This document shows, in pieces, positions 17,358-25,263 of a stretch of 46,927 bases of DNA. The position numbers and the translations under genes were made by a program. Below the pieces are notes generated by a model. It did not search any database. It worked only from the letters and a program-made list of their open reading frames with translations, and was not told the origin of the DNA. The stretch's first letter is position 1, and each line of letters begins with the position of its first letter. This DNA is from Methanosarcinales archaeon (lineage in GTDB: Archaea > Halobacteriota > Syntropharchaeia > Alkanophagales > Methanospirareceae). Location: NCBI GenBank assembly GCA_025464585.1, contig JAODGL010000092.1, forward strand, positions 1-46,927, in the 5' to 3' direction.

Positions 17358-18409
17358 GACGTTTATTTTATGCTTCACTTGTTGTTCTGGTACTCGCACT
17401 ATTAATTTTATCCGCAGGAATTGCATCAGCTCAGCAGGATGTGCTGAGGCTGAATGCAGACAAATCATATGTCATCAATTTAGATACCGGTGGTACTAAG
17501 ACATACTATATAGATTTTTTGAATACCGACCAATTTGAGGGCCATAAACTCGAATTCACCATTTATGTGAACAAGGTCGAGAAGGCATATATTCCGGATG
17601 AATATGTGTTGAAACTGGAGACAAACATGGAGAATCCGGAATGGAAGTTCGGTGATGAGATTCTCTCTGCGGCAGAGTGGATAGTGTGGAAGGGGAAGGA
17701 GGAGCATGAGTATGAGCGCATGACAATCTTAGTAACAGGGGAGGTCCCAAAGCCAATAATTCCGGTAGAAGAGCCGGGATTCGAGGCATACAAAGAAACA
17801 AAAGGAATTGGAAAGCGAGAAGTGTATGTCAAATTAACGGTGGGAACGACGAAGGATGGAGCGACATTAGAGAGGATTATACAGCCGTTGGAGCCTTCAA
17901 TGAAGTTCTTCTCGACGAGTGAAGGGATTCAGGATGCGAAGACCGAAATGGATAAAAATTTGGAAGAGGCAAGGGGTAAGATTGGTGGAACCGATTTGGA
18001 AGAGGATATACGCAAGCTCTATGAAGGAGGGCATCCGGGTTGGGCATCAAAGTTATCAGAACATTATAAGGAGCTATCTGTCGCGGCTGAGCCGCCTCCT
18101 ATCACTCTTTATGTCATCCTGTCGGTGATATTAGGTTTGATACTGGGTTCGGCATTCGTATATGTGTATGTATCAAGAGGAGGAGGAAAAGGAGTGGACG
18201 TGAGTCAGATTTCAGCGGAGTTGGATGAGACTTCGGGTCGAATAGAGGAGAAATCGAGTTCAATCAATGCAATATCAACGCGGTTTGCGAGGAGTGAGGA
18301 TGAAGAGAAGAGGGGTGTTGCAAGAGAGCTGATACGGATAAGGGCGAGTTTGAATGAGATTTCGAATGAGATAAGGACGATTGCAGATAGGATTAAGGGT
18401 TCACGGTAA
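17354..18409 (+). CDS. Single-pass membrane protein with exported domain and cytoplasmic coiled coil (tubulin-like operon)
   Basis: The 351-residue protein has an N-terminal signal segment (residues ~5-27, ending ASAQQ). An exported region of about 220 residues follows, with beta-rich sequence such as SYVINLDTGGTKTYYIDF. A transmembrane helix at ~251-270 precedes a helical cytoplasmic tail (~285-351) with coiled-coil spacing. No known family is recognised; the exported part could be an immunoglobulin-like or adhesion fold. The ATG overlaps the tubulin-like stop as ATGA, so the two proteins should be made in a linked ratio. The topology suits a sensor or anchor linking the outside to the tubulin-like protein. 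Confidence 0.75.
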   Translation: MRRLFYASLVVLVLALLILSAGIASAQQDVLRLNADKSYVINLDTGGTKTYYIDFLNTDQFEGHKLEFTIYVNKVEKAYIPDEYVLKLETNMENPEWKFGDEILSAAEWIVWKGKEEHEYERMTILVTGEVPKPIIPVEEPGFEAYKETKGIGKREVYVKLTVGTTKDGATLERIIQPLEPSMKFFSTSEGIQDAKTEMDKNLEEARGKIGGTDLEEDIRKLYEGGHPGWASKLSEHYKELSVAAEPPPITLYVILSVILGLILGSAFVYVYVSRGGGKGVDVSQISAELDETSGRIEEKSSSINAISTRFARSEDEEKRGVARELIRIRASLNEISNEIRTIADRIKGSR

Positions 18410-18482
18410 ACCCGTTCTGATTTATTGAGTCATTAAAACAGATAAGAGTGGATATAAGAAGCTCTAAAGAAAAATTGGGTAA

Positions 18483-18620
18483 CTTTTAACCCCCGACGAT
18501 AAACTTGATGTTTGTTTGACTGTTCTTAAACAACTAGAATCACAAATTAGAGCGGACTATACAGAATACATCAATGTAGGCGATTATTCAGACCAAGAAT
18601 TTGGCGTTTGGGTCATATAA
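18483..18620 (+). other. Possible coding scrap without a start codon
   Basis: Within the 220-base spacer between the tubulin-like operon and the dCMP deaminase gene, one frame stays open for about 43 codons after a stop and ends in TAA at 18618-18620. It reads LDVCLTVLKQLESQIRADYT and onward with natural-looking composition, but has no in-frame ATG, GTG or ribosome site. It may be the tail of a decayed gene. The family is not recognised. Confidence 0.25.
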
Positions 18621-18632
18621 CACGGAAGGATG

Positions 18633-19091
18633 TCACATAAATTTAAGCTCTATACCTGCCCTCTTCAAATATTCCAACCCTTCCTTATCGCTGTAATCCC
18701 CGGACATCACCACTCTTTTTATCCCTGCATTTATTATCAGCTTTGCGCATATCTTGCAAGGGTATGCGTTCACGTACAGCGTAGCACCTTCAGCATCTCT
18801 ACCCGCCTGTAACAGTGCATTTTGCTCTGCGTGGACACCCACACACTCCTCATGCCTTTCTCCTGATGCGATATTCAATTTATCTCGCCGACATCCAACG
18901 TCAAGGCAATGAGGGAATCCTCTCGGTGCACCGTTATATCCGGTTGATATTATCACCTTATTTTTAACCACCAGGGCACCTATTTGCCTTCTCAGGCATG
19001 TTGAACGTTCCGCCACGTCGCGTACTATATTCATCCAGTATTCGTCCCAGGGTATTCTCTTCGTTTTCTCCTTCTCTTCGCTTGGGTTCAT
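18633..19091 (-). CDS. dCMP deaminase family protein
   Basis: This 152-residue protein is a cytidine/deoxycytidylate deaminase-fold enzyme. It has HAEQNALL, the zinc-binding His and catalytic Glu, and PCKICAKLI, the two zinc-binding cysteines. The N-terminal MNIVRDVAERSTCLRRQIGALVV and the middle HEECVGVHAEQ match ComEB/dCMP deaminases, which turn dCMP into dUMP for thymidylate synthesis. It is transcribed divergently from the uracil-DNA glycosylase gene, with only about 50 bases between starts; the two functions (making dUMP and removing uracil from DNA) are linked in logic. Confidence 0.92.
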   Translation of the reverse strand: MNPSEEKEKTKRIPWDEYWMNIVRDVAERSTCLRRQIGALVVKNKVIISTGYNGAPRGFPHCLDVGCRRDKLNIASGERHEECVGVHAEQNALLQAGRDAEGATLYVNAYPCKICAKLIINAGIKRVVMSGDYSDKEGLEYLKRAGIELKFM

Positions 19092-19144
19092 TTACGCGTT
19101 TCCAATGTAATAAAAAGTTTTATGATTATGAATGACTTGATATC

Positions 19145-19720
19145 ATGTCACGAGAAGAAGAGATGGAAAAACTGGAAGAAGAGATAAAAGAATGTCGGCG
19201 TTGCGAATTATGGCAAACGAGGACCAATCCTGTTGCTGGCGAAGGCTCGTTATCCGCGAAAGTAATGTTCATAGGCGAAGCCCCGGGTTACTACGAAGAT
19301 TTAAAAGGCAGACCATTTGTGGGTAAAGCGGGAAAGATACTTGATGAATTGTTGTGGTCAGTAGGGTTAGAGAGAAGTGAGGTTTATATAGCCAATGTGC
19401 TAAAATGCCGACCACCGGGGAATAGAAATCCAACAACCACAGAGATAAAAGCATGTACTCCTTACCTGGATGCACAAATAGAAATCATTGAACCCGGAGT
19501 TATCGCTACACTTGGGAACTTTTCGTTGGGTTATATCTTCGATAAATTCTGTATAAAGAAGGATAAAATAAGTAGAATACATGGTAAAGTCTTTAAGGTA
19601 GGCACGATTGTGGGTATTAAAAATGTGGTCGCTTTGTATCATCCGGCAGTTGCCACCTACAATCCGGGGATGAAAGAGGTATTGGTTAAGGATTTTAAGG
19701 CGCTGGCGAATTGCTTTTAA
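19145..19720 (+). CDS. Uracil-DNA glycosylase, family 4 (iron-sulfur type)
   Basis: This enzyme removes uracil from DNA. The 191-residue protein has the family 4 motif GEAPG (residues 44-48), four cysteines in the arrangement that binds the [4Fe-4S] cluster (Cys17, Cys20, Cys88, Cys104), and YHPAVA near residue 174 as motif B. Length and layout match thermophilic and archaeal family 4 enzymes. The start at 19145 places Cys17 at the usual position. It lies opposite the dCMP deaminase gene and is followed convergently by a CooC-type gene. Confidence 0.93.
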   Translation: MSREEEMEKLEEEIKECRRCELWQTRTNPVAGEGSLSAKVMFIGEAPGYYEDLKGRPFVGKAGKILDELLWSVGLERSEVYIANVLKCRPPGNRNPTTTEIKACTPYLDAQIEIIEPGVIATLGNFSLGYIFDKFCIKKDKISRIHGKVFKVGTIVGIKNVVALYHPAVATYNPGMKEVLVKDFKALANCF

Positions 19721-19734
19721 ATTTTAAATTCAAA

Positions 19735-20499
19735 TTAAACAATCTGTTTCACTATCCTTCTCACAGCAGCAACAGAGGGTGCATCGTCGGGTAAATTCAC
19801 AATTGGGATGCCTTTTAAGTCATATTCCGGGATTAACGGATCAAAAGGTACTATTTCCTCTATTTCAAGGTCATGTTTCTTCGCTTCTTCTATTATCAGC
19901 TCCTCACTGCCCTCCGGTATCTTATTCGCTACATTCATCATCTTCTTCACGTCAGCATCTATCTCCTCTGCAACCTTTCTTAGCCGCAATGCTGTTTTCA
20001 TGCTCTTCACTGTTGTATCCAGCACCACAAGCATGACATCCACGTCCCTCGTGGTTCTTCTGCTGAGATGCTCCAGACCTGCTTCGCAATCTATCACCGT
20101 GTAATCGTAGTTCTTGGTCAACGTATCGAGGATCATTCTTATTATATGATTTACCGGGCAGTAGCAACCCGGTCCCTCAGGGCGCCCCATAACCAGCAGG
20201 TCATACTGGTCCTCCTCCACTATTATCTCAGCTATTTTACCCTCAAATTCTGACCTCACGTCTAATGTCACGTCCCGATGCTTGTCTTCCAGCAAACTCT
20301 CTCTTATATCGCCTGTGGTCTTATCATAGGATATACCGAGTGCATCAGGCAAATTTGAATCCGCGTCTGCATCTATGGCTAAAATGCAGATGTCGTCTTG
20401 GGCTTTATACTTCAGTATTTCCCTGATTAACAGAGCTGCGATAGCTGTTTTCCCGGTACCACCTTTGCCAGATACGCTTACTACTTTGCCCTTTCTCAT
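19735..20499 (-). CDS. CooC-type ATPase (nickel-enzyme maturation, MinD/ParA fold)
   Basis: The protein has a deviant Walker A motif SGKGGTGKT near its N-terminus, DADADSNLPDALG (signature of the CooC branch) and VIDCEAGLEHLSRR. CooC proteins help insert nickel into CO dehydrogenase; close relatives serve the CODH/acetyl-CoA synthase of methane-metabolising archaea. A frame extension begins with GTG at 20508, but AGGTGA lies 5 bases before the ATG at 20499, so that ATG is chosen (254 residues). The CPVNH segment carries one of two nearby cysteines (YCPVN and GCY) that could bind metal. No CODH gene is in the window, so the partner must lie elsewhere. Confidence 0.85.
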   Translation of the reverse strand: MRKGKVVSVSGKGGTGKTAIAALLIREILKYKAQDDICILAIDADADSNLPDALGISYDKTTGDIRESLLEDKHRDVTLDVRSEFEGKIAEIIVEEDQYDLLVMGRPEGPGCYCPVNHIIRMILDTLTKNYDYTVIDCEAGLEHLSRRTTRDVDVMLVVLDTTVKSMKTALRLRKVAEEIDADVKKMMNVANKIPEGSEELIIEEAKKHDLEIEEIVPFDPLIPEYDLKGIPIVNLPDDAPSVAAVRRIVKQIV

Positions 20500-20553
20500 A
20501 AGATTCACCTTGTTTGGACCAAAATTCAGATAAATAGGGAAAAAATAAATCTT

Positions 20554-20799
20554 TCACCTCTTTGTTAACGCTCCACCCAGAATAGCACCTAAAAATGCAC
20601 CCGCGCCTGCGGCAATCAAAGGTAATGCAAGCGTCAATATTGCATTAGCACGAGCTGCCCTTCTTTTCTTTTCCTCCTCACGAACTCTTCGCAGTCTCTC
20701 TTCTTCAACGTAATCTATGGTTCTTTCTAAACGATTGAAAAACTCCTCTGATGTTATATCTCCAAGTGTAGTATCTCCCCACTTCATCTCTCTTCTCAT
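20554..20799 (-). CDS. Small membrane protein with basic helix and glycine-rich tail
   Basis: This 81-residue protein is not a known family to me. Residues ~15-48 form a highly charged helix rich in Arg/Glu. Residues ~52-78 are hydrophobic with Ala/Gly repeats (AAGAGAFLGAILGGAL), like a glycine-zipper membrane hairpin. It lies upstream of the CooC gene on the same strand, 54 bases away, and might be co-transcribed. The natural composition and the start at 20799 support a real gene. Confidence 0.5.
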   Translation of the reverse strand: MRREMKWGDTTLGDITSEEFFNRLERTIDYVEEERLRRVREEEKKRRAARANAILTLALPLIAAGAGAFLGAILGGALTKR

Positions 20800-20854
20800 T
20801 AATATACTTACCTCTTACTTCTATATAACTTTTTCATCTGCTTATTTGCGTCAT

Positions 20855-20923
20855 ATGCGTGACACTTCTGAATTTGCAGTTGAAGGTATCAGGCAATGGT
20901 GGAAAGTATCGGGAAAAAAGTAC
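20855..20923 (+). pseudogene. Remnant of an ISAzo13-like transposase
   Basis: A short stretch reads MRDTSEFAVEGIRQWWKV, which resembles the segment before the conserved ADGGGSN motif of ISAzo13-family transposases. About 23 codons remain before the frame loses the match. No inverted repeats or further transposase sequence are seen. It marks the left border of a zone of broken genes. Confidence 0.45.
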
Positions 20924-20999
20924 CAGATAAGCCCAGAAGCAGCATGCAGAGATATATGACCACAGAGAAGGGGAAAAAAAATGATGGAGGAGGCAGGGT

Positions 21000-21665
21000 A
21001 TGGGGGTTGAGATTATAAAGCAGGCTGGGTATACAGAATTCCTCAACGAACTGAAAGAGCGCATCCGAATCGCCCAGACTAAAGCGGTTTTGAGCGTAAA
21101 TAGGGAATTAATTTCTCTTTACTGGGATATCGGTAAACGTATAGTTGTGAAACAGAAGGAGATGGGCTGGGGCAAGGGTGTAGTTGAGCAGTTAGCCACA
21201 GACCTGCGGCGAGAGTTTCCGGATGTAAAGGGGTTCTCGGCCAGGAACCTGTAGGATATGCGACGCTTTTACCTATCCTACAAAGACCATCCAAATCTGC
21301 GACAGGCTGTCGCAGAAATTCCATGGGGGCATAATCTTGCCATCATAAATAAGGTAAAAGACCAGTCTCAAAGGGAATGGTATATTCACCAAACAGTAGA
21401 AAATGGTTGGTCGAGGAACATCCTTATCCATCAGATAGAAAGCGACCTTTATGGGAGGCAGGCATCTGCACTCAAAACCACCAATTTCCCAGAGACGCTC
21501 CCATCTCCACAATCTGAACTGGTGGAACAGGCTATCAAAGATCCATACATTTTTGATTTTATCATGATCGAAAAAGATGCAAAGGAGCGGGAACTGGAAA
21601 AGGCGTTGACAGAAAAAACAATTCCAATTATATCCCATGCTTTTTGTTCATTGTTACAAACTTAA
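21000..21665 (+). pseudogene. YhcG/DUF1016-type nuclease gene with amber stop and lost C-terminus
   Basis: Two consecutive reading segments in the same frame form one YhcG-type protein, separated only by TAG at 21252-21254. The N-terminal half has the DUF1016 signature LYWDIGKRIV and FSARNL; the second starts DMRRFYLSY and continues with IPWGHNLAII and WYIHQTVENGWSR. Family members usually carry Trp or another residue at the stop, so TGG to TAG is the simplest event. The C-terminal PD-(D/E)xK domain breaks off after RELEKALTEK, with unrelated residues before the stop; total 221 codons against the usual ~340-370. The family is linked to DNA processing or defence islands. Readthrough of TAG as pyrrolysine is conceivable, but the truncated end argues for decay. 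Confidence 0.8.
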
Positions 21666-21698
21666 GCTGTGGATATTCTTTTTTGAAATAATAAATAC

Positions 21699-21716
21699 CG
21701 AAAAGGTTTTTATATG
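21699..21716 (+). promoter_or_regulatory. Strong BRE/TATA promoter of the candidate small RNA
   Basis: CGAAAAGG directly followed by TTTTTATATG is an almost ideal archaeal BRE plus TATA box. The box is centred near 21712, so transcription should start near 21738, a few bases before the first hairpin at 21744. No protein start follows for 190 bases. Confidence 0.6.
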
Positions 21717-21737
21717 CTTTGACTATTATATCTTTGA

Positions 21738-21887
21738 GGTGAGTGACGCAGAAATCCTTCTTCGCTGCGTCATGAGGGAGGCATAGATAGAGACTGCGTG
21801 CATAGATTTTCAGCGGAGATGGTCAGGGCTTCGACCGCCCCGTTTTTAGCAGCGGGTTTAATTCCCGCAAGAGCGGCGGCTCTTTTT
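21738..21887 (+). ncRNA. Candidate structured small RNA of about 150 nt
   Basis: After the promoter comes a series of stems: TGACGCAG (21744-21751) with CTGCGTCA (21765-21772), 8 of 8 pairs and a 13-base loop; GGTC/GACC (21821-21836); GCGGG/CCCGC (21852-21868) around TTTAATT; and AAGAGC/GCTCTT (21869-21884) running into a T-tract. The region is GC-richer than its flanks. No RNA family is recognised. Two alternatives exist. It may be the leader of the SIR2-like gene that starts at 21928. Or it may be the end of an IS200/IS605-type element read on the minus strand, where an open frame ends at 21770 (tail AENLCTQSLSMPPS) next to the 8-base palindrome. Confidence 0.45.
21869..21887 (+). terminator. 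Hairpin plus T-tract terminator
   Basis: AAGAGC and GCTCTT pair perfectly around a GGCG loop, and five T residues (21883-21887) follow. This is the form of an intrinsic terminator and would end the candidate RNA before the SIR2-like gene. Confidence 0.55.
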
Positions 21888-21927
21888 CGCACTATGAGAG
21901 GAAGCAGAAAGTAAATAGGAGGCATAA

Positions 21928-22374
21928 ATGATGAATGATGCTGCCCAAAAATATTTGGAGGAAATATTGCAGAAAGTTCAACAAGGAAATGTGGTATTTT
22001 TTCTCGGAGCCGGCGCTTCTCATGCTGCAGGAGGACCAACTGGGAAAAAACTCACCGAGATGATAAAAGAGAGATTCCCTAAAATTAATTGGGCATCCAT
22101 TTTTACCACAAACTTTGATGACCTCATAGAACTTGCTTATCGTATATCTCCTCATGTATTTAAAATAATGGGCTCTATGACTGCCCTAGAGGGCGAAACT
22201 GGTTCTATGGTGCTATCTCGAGCCGATTACCATCAGTCACTTATAAGGCGCAGAAAATATTTAGAATTACTCTCCGATTTTATCAAAACGGGAACCATGA
22301 TTTTTGTTGGGTATAGTTTCCGAGACCGCTCATCATCGAATTATCGCAGAAAAAACAGTACAGTTTTTCTTTAG
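21928..22374 (+). pseudogene. SIR2-like domain gene with internal deletion and broken C-terminus
   Basis: The 148-codon frame begins with a good ribosome site (AGGAGGC, about 5 bases upstream) and a SIR2-like nucleotide-binding motif FFLGAGASHAAGGPTG (residues ~30-45). It then jumps to IFTTNFDDLIELAY, which normally lies about 100 residues further on, and to VLSRADYHQS and MIFVGYSFRDR. The length suggests an in-frame internal deletion. After FRDR the match stops; a neighbouring frame continues with EKTVQFFFRDPEMQ, so a frameshift is likely as well. SIR2-like proteins with this motif set often serve as NAD-consuming effectors in phage defence. Here it is probably non-functional. Confidence 0.7.
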
Positions 22375-22542
22375 AGATCCTGAAATGCAGAAGAATAATT
22401 TCCTAGAAATTTTTTAAGAGGCAAATTCAATGTTAATGGGCAGATTAAATTGATGGAAAAGACAGAAACAATCATACTATTAAATGATTCATAAAGATAC
22501 AGCCGATTTAAAAAAGAAAATAAAAGCCCAGTGGACTGCGTA

Positions 22543-25260
22543 TCACACCGCAAAATCCAACTGAGCATACACCTGTCGGTCCTTAAAGCACCGCAACGAC
22601 ATCGCACCCGAAGGGCAATAAGAAGCGCAGCTTCCACAACCTATGCAGCCATCACCGACCTTCGCAACCTTCTTCGTCCCCCCTACCACCGTCGCCACAC
22701 CGAAAGTAACCACCGGGACCGGTTCCTCCGTCAGCTCTATCGCCTCAACCGGACACATATCCACACACACGCCGCACCCTGAACATATTAGCTCATCCAC
22801 CACTGAAGTCACCGCAGGTGTTTCGAGGAAATCCTTCGCCAGCAGCACGCACGCCCTCGACGCCGCTGCACTGCTCATCGCTAAGCACTCGTCTATCATT
22901 GCGGGATAAACCGCAGAACCACAGATGAACACGCCCTCATTCACCGTGTCAACCGGTGTTAATACCATCTTCGGGCGCTCCTGCTCCTCCATAAAGAATC
23001 CATTTTTCAAAGGAATCATAAACATCCTGCTCAGTCGCTCGTTCTCCTCCGCAGGCATTGTCGGTGTGCTGAGCACCACCAAATCCGGCTTTATCTGTAT
23101 CTCATCGTTGAATATCACGTCATAGACCGAAACAATCCCGGCTTCGTATTTCGGCGGCTTATCCTTATCGTATCTGAGGAATATCACGCCTTTTTCCCTC
23201 GCTTCTTTATACAGCACTTCCCACTTTCCGTATGTTTTTATGTCCTGATACAGCACGAATACATTCGCATCCTGGTTCTTCTCTTTCGCTCTTAACGCAC
23301 CATCCACCACTTCAATCCCGCTGTACTTTGCATCTACCCCTTCCCCGGGTACATCTTGAATCAGCACGATTGTATTGGCATCCACTTTACCTGTTAGCAT
23401 GCGTCCAAATTCGCTCACCGTTACCACGTTCTTCTCTTTTCCATATCCATAGTATCCTTCATCAGGCACGAATTCCCTTGCTCCCGTTGCGATTACACAG
23501 GCGCCAAATTCTATCTCTTCATCCACTCCTTCTCCGGTTATCCTCGCTTTGAATGACCCCGCCCTTCCACGAATATCCTCTTCCTTTGCATTCGTGTACA
23601 CTTTTATTCGCTCGTTACTCGTTACTTTCTCAACAAACTCATTCAAAACGTCTGCCGCCTGCTCTCCACTTTGTAACTCCGGGATTGCTCTCAAACCACC
23701 GCCCAGCTCAGGTTCTTTCTCCACTAAATATACTTCATACCCCGCATCTGCAATCCCAAGCGCAGCATTCATCCCGGATACACCGCCGCCGATGACCAGT
23801 GCCTTCGGTATCACCGGATATCTCTCAACAGATATCTCTTCGAGATACTTCGCGCGTTCTACCGCCATTCTTAGCATATCCACCGCGGCTTCTGTTGCTC
23901 TTTTCGGCTCGTTCACCCACGCACATTGTTCGCGCAGATTCACGAACTCAAGTAAATAAGGGTTTAAACCTGCCCTCGCGCATGCATCCCTGACCATATC
24001 TTCATACTCTCGCGGTGAACATCCTGCAAATACTATCCTGTTCAAACCCTGGTCCACTATTCCACTTTCCAGCGCTTCCACCGCCTCTTTCATCGTGTTC
24101 GTCTCGCTGTTCACAAAAACGACTTCTTTCAGTTCTTTCACTTGCTCCGCAACCGCAGGTATATCCATCGCTTTCGATACTTCGCCATCACAGCCACAGA
24201 TAAAAATGCCTATCTTTGGCTCTTCACCCACTTCAATAAATTTATACTCCGCCTGCCCGGGAATTGGTTCCGTGCGCTGTGAAAGCCCAGCAGCCTTTAA
24301 TGCTGCACCACTCGCCTGTGCAACGCTCTCCCTTACCTTCATCGGTGCCGTTGCCGTTCCAGAAGCGAAAATCCCCGGAACACTCGTTTCCAGTGGGTTC
24401 GTGATGCTCGTCTCGATATATCCATATTTATCGGTTTTCACGCCCGTTATCTCTGCAAGCTTGCTTAACGTTTTCGATGGCAGCAAACCCATTGCGAGAA
24501 CCACCATATCAAGGTCTAATTGTTCTATCGTGCCTTTCTCAAGGTTCTCATACTTAACCGTCAGGGCTCCTTCTTCCGGAATCACCTCTGGAACTCGTGA
24601 CCTTATATATTTTACACCGTATTTGTCCTTTAACTCCGCCACCAATTCTTCATCTTTCCCAAATACCCTTATATCCATGTAGAAGATGTAAACCTCCGTG
24701 TCAGGGAATCTCTCTTTCACTACCCACGCCTCTTTCGCCGTGTAAGCACAGCACGCCGTAGAGCATATCTCGTTCTCCTGGCATCTTGACCCAACGCACT
24801 GGATGAATCCAATCCTTTTCACTCGCTTTCCATCCGATGGTCTTAGCAGTTCCCCTGTCTCACTCGCAGTAGCAGCCCTGAGAATGCCTTCAAAATCCAA
24901 AGAAGAAACGACATCCGGACTCCCAAATCCATAACTCTTCGCTACTTCGGGAATATCGTAACCTGGCGCTAACACCACGCTCTCCACTTCTACTTCCTTA
25001 CCCGAGGACACTTTCAGCTTGAAATTACCGGCTGAGCCTGATAAACCCTCTAACTCGCTTGACAGCATCAGTTCTATGTTTGGATGATTCTTCACCTTAA
25101 CCACGTATGGCGATAGCCCGGTCCTGCATTCTGCAAGCTCCGCCATCTTTCCTCCCAGCTCTGCGTTCTTCTCTATCAAATGTACTTTATAACCCGAATC
25201 TGCAAGGTCAAGAGCTGCTGTAATGCCTGCAACTCCTCCTCCAACAACTGCTATTCCCAT
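22543..25260 (-). CDS. hdrA: Heterodisulfide reductase subunit A, double-length fusion
   Basis: HdrA carries the FAD where electron bifurcation or confurcation takes place. This 905-residue protein holds two HdrA flavin modules. Module 1 starts at once with the Rossmann motif VVGGGVAG and has the Fe-S cysteines in CVGSRCQENEICSTACC (Cys155, 160, 167, 171, 172). Then an HdrA N-terminal-type domain appears in the middle (GIFICGCDG at ~351; AGCSPREYE; REQCAW), followed by module 2 (VIGGGVSG at ~490). Module 2 lacks the CVGSR/CC cluster: the site reads IQDVPGEGVDAKYSG. Two [4Fe-4S] ferredoxin motifs end the protein (Cys826-836 and Cys872-882). It is the last gene of the operon, 3 bases after hdrB. 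Known HdrA proteins are about 650 residues. Confidence 0.92.
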   Translation of the reverse strand: MGIAVVGGGVAGITAALDLADSGYKVHLIEKNAELGGKMAELAECRTGLSPYVVKVKNHPNIELMLSSELEGLSGSAGNFKLKVSSGKEVEVESVVLAPGYDIPEVAKSYGFGSPDVVSSLDFEGILRAATASETGELLRPSDGKRVKRIGFIQCVGSRCQENEICSTACCAYTAKEAWVVKERFPDTEVYIFYMDIRVFGKDEELVAELKDKYGVKYIRSRVPEVIPEEGALTVKYENLEKGTIEQLDLDMVVLAMGLLPSKTLSKLAEITGVKTDKYGYIETSITNPLETSVPGIFASGTATAPMKVRESVAQASGAALKAAGLSQRTEPIPGQAEYKFIEVGEEPKIGIFICGCDGEVSKAMDIPAVAEQVKELKEVVFVNSETNTMKEAVEALESGIVDQGLNRIVFAGCSPREYEDMVRDACARAGLNPYLLEFVNLREQCAWVNEPKRATEAAVDMLRMAVERAKYLEEISVERYPVIPKALVIGGGVSGMNAALGIADAGYEVYLVEKEPELGGGLRAIPELQSGEQAADVLNEFVEKVTSNERIKVYTNAKEEDIRGRAGSFKARITGEGVDEEIEFGACVIATGAREFVPDEGYYGYGKEKNVVTVSEFGRMLTGKVDANTIVLIQDVPGEGVDAKYSGIEVVDGALRAKEKNQDANVFVLYQDIKTYGKWEVLYKEAREKGVIFLRYDKDKPPKYEAGIVSVYDVIFNDEIQIKPDLVVLSTPTMPAEENERLSRMFMIPLKNGFFMEEQERPKMVLTPVDTVNEGVFICGSAVYPAMIDECLAMSSAAASRACVLLAKDFLETPAVTSVVDELICSGCGVCVDMCPVEAIELTEEPVPVVTFGVATVVGGTKKVAKVGDGCIGCGSCASYCPSGAMSLRCFKDRQVYAQLDFAV

Positions 25261-25263
25261 TTC

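Noticed and set aside
21852..21868. GCGGG-TTTAATT-CCCGC stem resembling a tRNA T-arm
   Set aside because: The loop has no TTC at the start and no acceptor, D or anticodon arm can be fitted around it.
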